A stretch of DNA of 55,076 nt from Candidatus Methylobacter oryzae (GTDB taxonomy: Bacteria; Pseudomonadota; Gammaproteobacteria; Methylococcales; Methylomonadaceae), in the NCBI GenBank assembly GCA_945861405.1, contig CAMAUL010000015.1, positions 1 through 55,076 on the forward strand, written 5' to 3'. This document shows, piece after piece, positions 33,598 to 40,792 of this stretch (the first letter of the stretch is position 1; every line of letters begins with the position of its first letter). Below the pieces are notes generated by a model. That model was not told the origin of the DNA, did no database searches, and saw only the letters and a list, made by a program, of their open reading frames with translations. The position numbers and the translations under genes are program-made.

Positions 33598-35161
33598 AAT
33601 CGGATCGGTCTCGCTGGTAATTCGCCCGCAAGTAGTTTGGCGCAGGTTCGCCGTCGGCGATAATGACTACTGCTATCTCTCACTTTTTGACCACGAGGTG
33701 GAGCGTCGCGTGGCCTCCCTTGCACAGTGCATTCGTGAACGTCAGTTTATGCCGAATGACATAAGGGCTCTCGGCTTCTGTCTCGAGCCTACGGATACTA
33801 TGATTGTGGTGAGTCGGGACGATGTCATTGGCTGGAAGGGGGGCGCATGTGCGATCCCCGTGTATTGGCAGCCAAACGGCGAACAGATCATCATCACTAC
33901 CTGCTTGCCCCATCCTTCGGAGAGCGGACTTTCGCGACACGGGCTCATCGCTTCCTTCGCAGTGGTAGGTGCAGCCCTCCAGAACGACCAAAATCTGATT
34001 CTCCAGTCGCCGGTTGCGGGGTGGACCAAGCTGAGACGCGGCGCGGTCACACGATGGACTGGTCGTGGTCGGAATTTCAGATGCGCTGAAGCGGCGATTG
34101 ATTTCGCCGAGGCACCACTTCTTGAACACCTTCTACATTATGACGGAATCGTCGAAGAATTACGAAATCAAATACAACTATTCGGAGAGTCTCAGGTGAA
34201 TGCTGGCCTGACTGTATTCGAGCTGTCTGGAGGGATAGATAGCACGCTGACAGCCTGGGGTGTCCGCCGACAGGGAGAGCGACCGTTAGGCATCTCCATC
34301 TCCTTCCCGTTCTACGAGTTCCGATTCGAGGAAGGTATTCAGATCGAGACCGCGAAGGCGCTTGATGCTGACCGTGAAGAGGTCGATGGCCGGAAGCTGT
34401 ATGCTTACGCACCGCAGGAGCGTCGCCTCTCGCTCGATGAACCTGCCATCATCTGCATGATTGCCAAGCGTGAGGAGACATTAGCGAGAATCGCACGCAA
34501 TGCGGGGGCAAACACGATCCTTGTCGGTGAAGGCGGCGACCAACTACTGAGCGAGCATTTGCTTCAACCCATGCGGGTCTCCGACCAGATCGATCGAAGC
34601 GTCATGAGAGCACGGGGTTGTCTGGCGCTTGAAAATGTGATGCGGGAGATGCACGCAGCACCAGTGGATTATCTCAATCGATCCACACTGAACTTCTCCT
34701 ATGATGCGCGTCTGACAACTGCCATCAAGGAGCGATGGAAAGTCACTACCAGGACGCCTTTCACGGATTTGGGTATGACCATGTGTGGTATCGCATATGC
34801 CAAATGGTGTGCGAGTCATGGCTTCAACCCCGGGAAGAAGATTATGGTTGATGCCTTTGCAGATATTCTTCCGGAAGCAATACTCCGACGCCACGGCAAG
34901 GTCTCATGGGAAGGAGTCTATGCACGCACCTACGTCGCAAATGAGGATAGCCTGAGCAAGGAATTCGAATCCTGCTACGAGGCCCTAGAAGACATCGGTT
35001 TTGATGTTCCGTGGCTATTGCGCCGTGTACGTGCGCTTGGGAGACTGGATGCCACTGAGTACGGCTATGATGATCGCGAAGTGATGGGTGCGCATGCCAT
35101 CGCCTATTGGCTCAATGAAAAGGGAATTTCGAAGCGAGTGGATTGCAATTGGGTCGACTAG
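33515..35161 (+). CDS. Lasso-peptide macrolactam synthetase (C protein, asparagine-synthetase-like)
   Basis: Protein of 548 residues from the ATG, which overlaps the B gene by 83 bases; a GTG at 33587 is a shorter alternative. The first 200 or so residues take the place of the glutaminase domain of asparagine synthetase. The ATP-pyrophosphatase motif is SGGIDS at residues 238-243, followed by the synthetase domain with NTILVGEGGDQLLSEHLL near 330 and LRRHGKVSWEGVYART near 455. It should adenylate the Glu8 side chain and join it to the core's N-terminal amine. Together with the precursor and B gene this is the full minimal lasso set. No exporter (D) gene follows. Confidence 0.92.
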   Translation: MNRPPGIGGTDHWQISDSGQQLGLVVIEIGSVSLVIRPQVVWRRFAVGDNDYCYLSLFDHEVERRVASLAQCIRERQFMPNDIRALGFCLEPTDTMIVVSRDDVIGWKGGACAIPVYWQPNGEQIIITTCLPHPSESGLSRHGLIASFAVVGAALQNDQNLILQSPVAGWTKLRRGAVTRWTGRGRNFRCAEAAIDFAEAPLLEHLLHYDGIVEELRNQIQLFGESQVNAGLTVFELSGGIDSTLTAWGVRRQGERPLGISISFPFYEFRFEEGIQIETAKALDADREEVDGRKLYAYAPQERRLSLDEPAIICMIAKREETLARIARNAGANTILVGEGGDQLLSEHLLQPMRVSDQIDRSVMRARGCLALENVMREMHAAPVDYLNRSTLNFSYDARLTTAIKERWKVTTRTPFTDLGMTMCGIAYAKWCASHGFNPGKKIMVDAFADILPEAILRRHGKVSWEGVYARTYVANEDSLSKEFESCYEALEDIGFDVPWLLRRVRALGRLDATEYGYDDREVMGAHAIAYWLNEKGISKRVDCNWVD

Positions 35162-35185
35162 AGACTGTGAAATTAAGGATAAATC

Positions 35186-35548
35186 ATGAAAAAGTTAAAA
35201 ATCGTCCTGCTTATCGCTACTTTATTGCCAGTACAACAAGCTTATAGCTTTAATGTTATCGGTGAATGGCTAGATAAAAATAGTCATTTAATAGTTACAG
35301 CTAAAGGAAATGCTTATTACGCAAAACTTGTAACTACAGTAGATGTATGTAGTGGCGATGTTGAGGGTGATGCGGTATTGACTGGTTCGGTACTAAAGAT
35401 CACCCCTAAAGACCCAGATAACGATTCTATTTGCACAATAAATATTAAATTTTCTGGGGAAAAAGCATCTATCGAAGAAGTTGATGATTGCGGTTTCTAT
35501 CACGGAGCATCATGCTATTTTCAGGGCAATTTGAGAAAGAGAAAATAA
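35186..35548 (+). CDS. Small exported protein, DUF2147-like
   Basis: Protein of 120 residues with a clear signal peptide (KKLKIVLLIATLLPVQQAYS, cut after about residue 21). The mature part opens with NVIGEWLDKNSHLIVTAKGNAYYAKLV, which resembles the GxW start of DUF2147-type proteins, and has five cysteines that may pair in the periplasm. It starts 24 bases after the lasso synthetase and could share its transcript; a role in immunity or export of the lasso peptide is only a possibility. Its base composition is more AT-rich than the lasso genes. Confidence 0.65.
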   Translation: MKKLKIVLLIATLLPVQQAYSFNVIGEWLDKNSHLIVTAKGNAYYAKLVTTVDVCSGDVEGDAVLTGSVLKITPKDPDNDSICTINIKFSGEKASIEEVDDCGFYHGASCYFQGNLRKRK

Positions 35549-35570
35549 GCCTAACATTTTTATTGTACCT

Positions 35571-35623
35571 CCTAACGTTTCCGCAATGCTTAATAAAATA
35601 GTTGCTCTTAAGCAATTCAAAAC
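35571..35623 (+). repeat. 53-bp direct repeat, right copy
   Basis: Same orientation as 29766-29818 and differing at one base. It lies 22 bases after the stop of the small exported protein and is followed directly by an inverted copy of the GACGGGGCA dispersed repeat. Confidence 0.85.
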
Positions 35624-35655
35624 GTTTCTGACGGGGCAACATGCCCCGCCCGGCC
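35621..35655. repeat. Dispersed GACGGGGCA repeat, inverted copy
   Basis: AACGTTTCTGACGGGGCAAC and ATGCCCCGCCCGGCC are the complement of the 29934-29965 copy. The two therefore face each other around the lasso cluster. Confidence 0.7.
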
Positions 35656-35731
35656 TGGGTTGTAATAGCACCAAAACAACACTAAATAAACACCAAAAAG
35701 GCATTAATTTGGTATCAAATAAGCACTAAAT

Positions 35732-36031
35732 TTATCCCTCTTCCTGTATTTCCTTAGCAAGCTTGAGCATCGCATAGCGAATAAAATTTAGCTTAGTCCG
35801 ACCGCTTAATTGACTGGCAATTTCCAATTGTTGGTGTTCATATTCGTTGAACGGTACACGGATCGCTTTGTAGTCCCGAATGGCATTTTGATTCAATGCG
35901 GGTTGTTTATCGTTTGTTATCGACTGTACCGAAGGAACAAGCGGCCCGTCTTCGGCACCGGCCACAAAGGCTTCGATTTGTTCGGCGGTTGATTTAGGTG
36001 TTGAAGCTTTAGGTTCTCTGCGTTTGACCAT
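35732..36031 (-). CDS. Ribbon-helix-helix-like partner of ParA
   Basis: Protein of 99 residues. A basic, flexible N-terminus (VKRREPKASTPKSTAEQIE) precedes AIRVPFNEYEHQQLEIASQLSGRTKLNFIRYAMLKLAKEI, which looks like a ribbon-helix-helix DNA-binding fold with the strand near residue 56. Its start overlaps the stop of the ParA-like gene by one base, the usual ParA-ParB order of plasmid partition operons. The ParA partner is broken, so the system is probably dead. Confidence 0.75.
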   Translation of the reverse strand: MVKRREPKASTPKSTAEQIEAFVAGAEDGPLVPSVQSITNDKQPALNQNAIRDYKAIRVPFNEYEHQQLEIASQLSGRTKLNFIRYAMLKLAKEIQEEG

Positions 36032-36450
36032 TACAGTATCTCCGCGACCAGTTTTTTGATTTCATCCTTTGCTTTCGGATTGTCCATTTCAACTACGCCT
36101 AAGCCGTCGCTCATTGCGTCGCGATAGCATTTACGGTCATGAAGGATGGTCGTTAATAGTTTTATGATTGGGTAATCGTTTAGGCAAGTGCGGGCGTCGG
36201 TTTCTTCATTGATGGCCGGATTGGTGGGGGCCATGGTGAACAGTCCGTACACGGCTAAATTGGGATTGATGTCTTTAGCCTGGACGATGATTTCCTGCAT
36301 TTTCGGCAGGGTATCCCGGATGTGTTCATATTTTTTCACGCAATGCACTTTGGCCGGGGGGGCGGTATTGGCGGCTCGATTCATCGCTCAGCTTGCGGAT
36401 GTGCATTGTCGGTCGGCGTCGACCAAGACGAGAAGACGGATGAGAGCGGG
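36031..36450 (-). pseudogene. ParA-family partition ATPase, 5' truncated and with in-frame TGA
   Basis: From the minus strand the frame reads LIRLLVLVDADRQCTSAS, a stop (TGA at 36388-36390), then AMNRAANTAPPAKVHC and on to the end. LVDAD is the Walker A' strand region's partner of ParA proteins, and WA-like sequence is expected where the stop stands, so a TGG-to-TGA change is likely. The C-terminal part (NPNLAVYGLFTMAPTNPAINEETDARTCL, RKCYRDAMSDGLGVVEM) is typical of ParA. The N-terminal Walker A (KGGVGKT) is missing. A dead remnant of a plasmid or integrative element. Confidence 0.8.
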
Positions 36451-36650
36451 GCCAGTTCTAACATTTCCAATATTTATGCAATAGTTTAAAAAATATATTT
36501 TTCTTTACTCTTTGAACGATAGTTGTCAACTTCGGTTGCTATCCGAAAGCAACAGTCGAACGGATTGTGCTATAAAGCTTTTCTTGTGCTTTTCGTGGAC
36601 AATGCGTAATTGACTATAAATTTTTCTTATGAGTTACGGGCAAAGAAATT
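36451..36650. other. Right junction of the foreign block with the efflux permease genes
   Basis: No gene. AT-rich sequence between the ParA remnant and the permease start. ATAGTTGTCAACTTCGGTTGCTATC-like sequence holds a small inverted repeat (GGTTGCTATCCGAAAGCAAC). No end of a mobile element could be defined. Confidence 0.4.
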
Positions 36651-37856
36651 ATGCTCATTAAAGACACATTAACCCAATCCTTGGCCGCAATCGGCACCCA
36701 GCGTTTGCGTACGGGTCTGATTATCCTGGCCATGGGCATCGGCATCGCTTCGGTTTCGGTGCTGACGGCCTTGGGCGACAGCGCCCGCCGTTATGTGGTC
36801 AACGAGTTTGAGGCCTTGGGCACCAACTTGGTCATCGTGCTGCCGGGGCGCACCGAAACCACCGGCGGGCAGCCGCCGCTGTTTGGCGAAACGCCCAGGG
36901 ACTTGACGCTGGACGATGCCGAAGCCTTATTCCGCAGCCATCGTATCGCCGCCATCGCGCCGCTGACTATCGGTTCCGCTCCGGTTTCCTCGCAAGGCCT
37001 GGAGCGCGAAACCAATGTCGTGGGATCAACGCATGCCTTAAGACGGGTGCGCCGTTTGACCGTGGCACAGGGCAGTTTCCTGCCGCAAACCGAGATCGAC
37101 AAAGCCCAGCCGGTTTGCGTGATCGGCCAAACCATACGTGATGAACTGTTTGCCAACCAACCGGCGCTGGGGCAATGGCTGCGGATCAATGACCGGCGCT
37201 TTAGGGTGGTCGGCGTGCTGGCCTCGGAAGGCCAATCGGTCGGCATCGATTTTGACGAAATCGTGATTATTCCGGTGGCTTCGGCGCAGGCGTTGTTCGA
37301 TACCCATTCGTTATTTCGGGTGCTGGTGGAAGCCAAATCCAAGCCGGACATGTACAAGGCGGTCGATGAAATCAAGGGCATCATCAAGGCCCGCCATGAA
37401 GGCGAGGACGACGTGACGCTGATTACCCAGGACAGCGTGGTCAGCACTTTCGATAAGATATTGACCGCGCTGACCCTGACCGTCGCCAGCATCGCCGGAA
37501 TCAGTCTAGCGGTGGCCGGTGTGTTGGTGATGAATGTGATGCTGGTCAGCGTCACGCAGCGTACCGCCGAAATCGGTTTGCTAAAAGCCTTAGGCGCGAC
37601 CAAGCGGCAGCTGCTGTGGCTGTTTTTGTCCGAGGCGGCTATGTTGTCGCTGGCAGGAGCCGTGTTGGGCGTGATGCTGGGCTACCTGATGCTTGGTGTT
37701 TTACAGGCTTTTTACCCGGATTTTCCGATGGAACTGCCGGGCTGGGCGTTACTTGCCGCCTTAGTTGTTTCGTTGTTTACCGGATTGCTGTTCGGCGTAC
37801 TGCCGGCCAGAAAAGCGGCTAATCTCGACCCTATCGCCGCATTGGCGAAGCGGTAA
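36651..37856 (+). CDS. MacB/FtsX-like ABC permease, first copy
   Basis: Inner-membrane permease of 401 residues with the MacB membrane-part plan: one span near residues 20-43 (RTGLIILAMGIGIASVSVLTALG), a large periplasmic MacB_PCD domain (about 45-270), then three spans (about 280-305, 325-350, 362-385) with the FtsX core TAEIGLLKALGATKRQLLWLFLSEAAMLS. It should use the ATPase at 24291-24956 and the adaptor at 23149-24294. The next permease begins four bases after its stop, so they are one operon. Confidence 0.92.
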   Translation: MLIKDTLTQSLAAIGTQRLRTGLIILAMGIGIASVSVLTALGDSARRYVVNEFEALGTNLVIVLPGRTETTGGQPPLFGETPRDLTLDDAEALFRSHRIAAIAPLTIGSAPVSSQGLERETNVVGSTHALRRVRRLTVAQGSFLPQTEIDKAQPVCVIGQTIRDELFANQPALGQWLRINDRRFRVVGVLASEGQSVGIDFDEIVIIPVASAQALFDTHSLFRVLVEAKSKPDMYKAVDEIKGIIKARHEGEDDVTLITQDSVVSTFDKILTALTLTVASIAGISLAVAGVLVMNVMLVSVTQRTAEIGLLKALGATKRQLLWLFLSEAAMLSLAGAVLGVMLGYLMLGVLQAFYPDFPMELPGWALLAALVVSLFTGLLFGVLPARKAANLDPIAALAKR

Positions 37857-37860
37857 AAAC

Positions 37861-39057
37861 ATGCGCTACGCCGATCTCATTTCATTGTCATACCGGACTG
37901 TTGTCAGCCACAAACTGCGCTCGGCGCTGACTGCGTTGGGGCTGATTATCGGCATCGCGGCGGTGGTCGTTTTAACCTCGATAGGCCGAGGCATACATAC
38001 CTTTGTGTTGTCTGAATTCACTCAGTTCGGCACCAACCTGATCGGCGTTCATCCCGGCAAGACCACCACCTTCGGCGTGTCGGGTGCCTCGATCAGCACG
38101 GTTAGACCGTTAGTTTTAGCCGATGTGGTCAGCTTAAGCAAAGTGGAAAACATCATTGCCGCATCCCCGATGGTGCAAGGCAATGCGCGTATTGAAGCCG
38201 GGGAAAAACAGCGGCGCACCAACGTGTTGGGGGTCGGTTCTGCGGTGCCGGAGATATGGAAAATCAAGGTCGTCAATGGGCGGTTTTTGCCTAAAGAGGA
38301 AAGCAATCCGCGCGCTTTTGCGGTGCTGGGTCATAAATTGGCGGCAGAACTGTTTGGAACGAATAGTCCGCTAGGCCAGCGTATCCGAATCGGCAGCGAC
38401 CGTTTTCGGGTGATCGGCGTGATGGAGAAAAAAGGCCAGATGATCGGCTTCGACATGGACGACACCATCTACATCCCCGCCGCCAAGGCGCTGGAACTGT
38501 TCGACCGGGAAAGCCTGATGGAAATCCACCTGCTTTACAAAAGCAATGCGGTAGTTGAGCGCGTAGAAAAAGCCATCAAACGGAACCTGATTGCCCGGCA
38601 CGGCAGCGAAGACTTCACCCTTGTCACCCAGAACCAGATGCTCAAAAAAATGGATTCCATCCTGAATATCCTGACCTTGGCGGTCGCGGCGTTGGGCAGC
38701 ATTTCCTTGCTTGTCGGTTCGGTCGGCATCTTGACCATCATGACCATCGCCGTTTCCGAACGGATTTCAGAAATCGGCTTGCTGCGGGCGGTAGGCGCAG
38801 AACGCAGAACCATCTTCCAGCTATTCCTGTGCGAGGCCTTGGCGCTTAGTGGCGCAGGCGGACTGTGCGGCGTGTTGCTGGGCATATCCATCGTCAAAAT
38901 CCTAGATGCCGCGTTGCCCGCCTTGCCGGTGGAACTGGCCTGGGCTTATATCATTGCGGCCTTTATGGTCTCATTGCTGATCGGCATAGCTGCCGGAGTG
39001 GCACCGGCCATGAAAGCCGCCCGGCTGGAGCCGTTGGAGGCTTTGCGGGCCGAGTGA
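37861..39057 (+). CDS. MacB/FtsX-like ABC permease, second copy
   Basis: Paralogue of the preceding gene, 398 residues from the ATG that follows its stop. Same plan: first span near 20-40 (LRSALTALGLIIGIAAVVVLTSIG), periplasmic domain, and the FtsX core RISEIGLLRAVGAERRTIFQLFLCEALALSG with three C-terminal spans. The pair would form a heterodimer, as in some MacB-like exporters where two separate permeases share one ATPase. In the siderophore context this is the final secretion pump; it might also serve the lasso peptide, which has no exporter of its own here. Confidence 0.92.
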   Translation: MRYADLISLSYRTVVSHKLRSALTALGLIIGIAAVVVLTSIGRGIHTFVLSEFTQFGTNLIGVHPGKTTTFGVSGASISTVRPLVLADVVSLSKVENIIAASPMVQGNARIEAGEKQRRTNVLGVGSAVPEIWKIKVVNGRFLPKEESNPRAFAVLGHKLAAELFGTNSPLGQRIRIGSDRFRVIGVMEKKGQMIGFDMDDTIYIPAAKALELFDRESLMEIHLLYKSNAVVERVEKAIKRNLIARHGSEDFTLVTQNQMLKKMDSILNILTLAVAALGSISLLVGSVGILTIMTIAVSERISEIGLLRAVGAERRTIFQLFLCEALALSGAGGLCGVLLGISIVKILDAALPALPVELAWAYIIAAFMVSLLIGIAAGVAPAMKAARLEPLEALRAE

Positions 39058-39243
39058 TTGGTTATACGACGCCACTATAAACAAACACCCGCCAGTTAAG
39101 AATACGTTAATATCGGCCTGATGGGGTCATTCGGCTAACCATCGATGCTTTGGTGTCATCATGATTTAAAACTATACTTACGCATCAATGCAAAGTAGTA
39201 GCCCATCATTCAACAGCGTAGACTGCCATCTGATTATTCCATT

Positions 39244-40626
39244 ATGAGCCTATTGAATAACAATTTTAGCCGCAACTTAAGCTCGGGATTGCGTCTCGCG
39301 CTTTTCCGTCCCAGCAAGCTTAGCGATTTCAGGTTTAGCCTCGATCAGCTTGTTTTGCTGGTGATGCTGGATGGTCTGCTTGAAATCGTTTCCGATTATG
39401 CACAGGTGCTGCCCAAGCCTGAATTCAATCTGTACGCCTTGCCTACCTATACGCTCAACTTGGCCTGCTTTTTTCTTGCGGCTTATCTGATCGGCAAGCT
39501 GCTGCGTAGGGATTTTGCCGTCTTGCAGATCGGCATCATGGTTTATAGTTTCGGGCCGTTTTCGATAGCACTGGAAAAGGCGTTGACTCATCCGTACCTG
39601 CAATCGCAATGGCTACCCCATCTATTATCGATCTATGTTATCGCCGTTCTGGGCAGGGTGCTCTATTTGGTCAGCGGGCGTTTAAAATGGCTGACTGCAA
39701 CTGCGTTAGTGCTGATGACGATGGCGCTAAGCGTATCCCCGGTATTCTTCGGGAAATATACCCCGTTTTGGTTTGCCGAGGAAACGCCGGACGAGGCCGA
39801 TCCCTACGCCGAATACCGGGCGCTGGATGCCGAGACCTTAATGTATAGTCAACCGGCAATACTCGATAAGGCGCTGGCTCAATTGCAGCCGCAACGAAAA
39901 AAAATCACCGATATTTTCTTTGTCGGATTTGCCGGTTACGCGACCGAAGACGTTTTCTCCAAAGAAGTCGGTTATGTCAAACAATTGCTGGATCAGCGTT
40001 TCGATACCCAGGGTCATTCGATCAATCTGGTTAATCATTTACACACGCTGGAACATACACCACTGGCGACTTCCACCAATCTTGCCTTGACCTTGAAGCG
40101 TATCGGCAAATTAATGGATGCCGAGCAGGATGTTTTATTGCTGTATTTAACCAGTCACGGCTCTAAAAACCATGAACTGTCGGTTTCGTTTTGGCCGCTG
40201 GCGTTAAATGATATTACCCCGGAAAAACTGAACGCGATGCTCAATGAGGCCGGAATCAAATGGCGCATGATCGTTATTTCCGCGTGTTATTCGGGCGGCT
40301 TTGTCAAAGCCTTGCAAGGGCCGACAACGCTGGTGGCGACCGCTGCCGCAGCCGATAAAACCTCGTTCGGCTGCGGCACGGAATCAGAATTTACTTATTT
40401 TGGCGAAGCGGTGTTCAAGGAGCAGTTAAATCGCCAAAGCTCATTTATCACGGCGCTGCAACAGGCCAATGTGTCGATAGGCCAACGCGAAGTCCGCGAG
40501 AAGCTGGACGCTTCCTTGCCGCAATTATCGATTGGTGCGGCGATAGAGCCAAAACTCAAGCAATTGGACAAGGAGATGCATCAACATCAATGCGGTATTG
40601 CTAAGCTGAAGCTGCCAAACTGCTGA
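39244..40626 (+). CDS. Membrane-bound C13 (legumain/caspase-like) cysteine protease
   Basis: Protein of 460 residues. About five membrane spans fill residues 33-185 (with a YIP1-like layout), then a soluble C13 peptidase domain from about 215. The catalytic histidine lies in LLYLTSHGSKNHELSV near residue 305 and the cysteine in MIVISACYSGGFVKAL near 347, the His-Gly and Ala-Cys pair of clan CD. Such bacterial proteins are poorly studied. Position between the efflux permeases and a second transporter gene suggests a role in the siderophore region, perhaps processing, but this is inference. Confidence 0.85.
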   Translation: MSLLNNNFSRNLSSGLRLALFRPSKLSDFRFSLDQLVLLVMLDGLLEIVSDYAQVLPKPEFNLYALPTYTLNLACFFLAAYLIGKLLRRDFAVLQIGIMVYSFGPFSIALEKALTHPYLQSQWLPHLLSIYVIAVLGRVLYLVSGRLKWLTATALVLMTMALSVSPVFFGKYTPFWFAEETPDEADPYAEYRALDAETLMYSQPAILDKALAQLQPQRKKITDIFFVGFAGYATEDVFSKEVGYVKQLLDQRFDTQGHSINLVNHLHTLEHTPLATSTNLALTLKRIGKLMDAEQDVLLLYLTSHGSKNHELSVSFWPLALNDITPEKLNAMLNEAGIKWRMIVISACYSGGFVKALQGPTTLVATAAAADKTSFGCGTESEFTYFGEAVFKEQLNRQSSFITALQQANVSIGQREVREKLDASLPQLSIGAAIEPKLKQLDKEMHQHQCGIAKLKLPNC

Positions 40627-40792
40627 CAAATGCACCGGAAATTTATAAGTGTGACCGATGAGCTTGCATTAATTGGGTTACAAAGGTGTGAAAACCTGAC
40701 AAATTCCATTAGAATCATAGTTGGCAAAAAACGGGCGCATTAGAATAATAAAAAAGCCGGTTATTTATTTCACCCTAACTCGGAGTTTTCCT

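Noticed and set aside
35162..35173. GAGACTGTGAAA next to the lasso synthetase stop, equal to the tip of the MITE-like element
   Set aside because: Only 12 bases match and there is no partner arm nearby, so it is not called as an element; it is mentioned as a side note only.
25224..36450. Two genes (25224-25640 and the ParA remnant) each carry one in-frame TGA, which could suggest UGA recoding
   Set aside because: Many real genes here, such as the lasso precursor and B gene, end in TGA, and both affected genes are in a decayed mobile block, so simple nonsense mutations are the better explanation.
39609..39848. Overlapping plus-strand frame inside the C13 protease gene
   Set aside because: It is a shadow of the protease reading frame with Arg- and Cys-rich, non-conserved translation.
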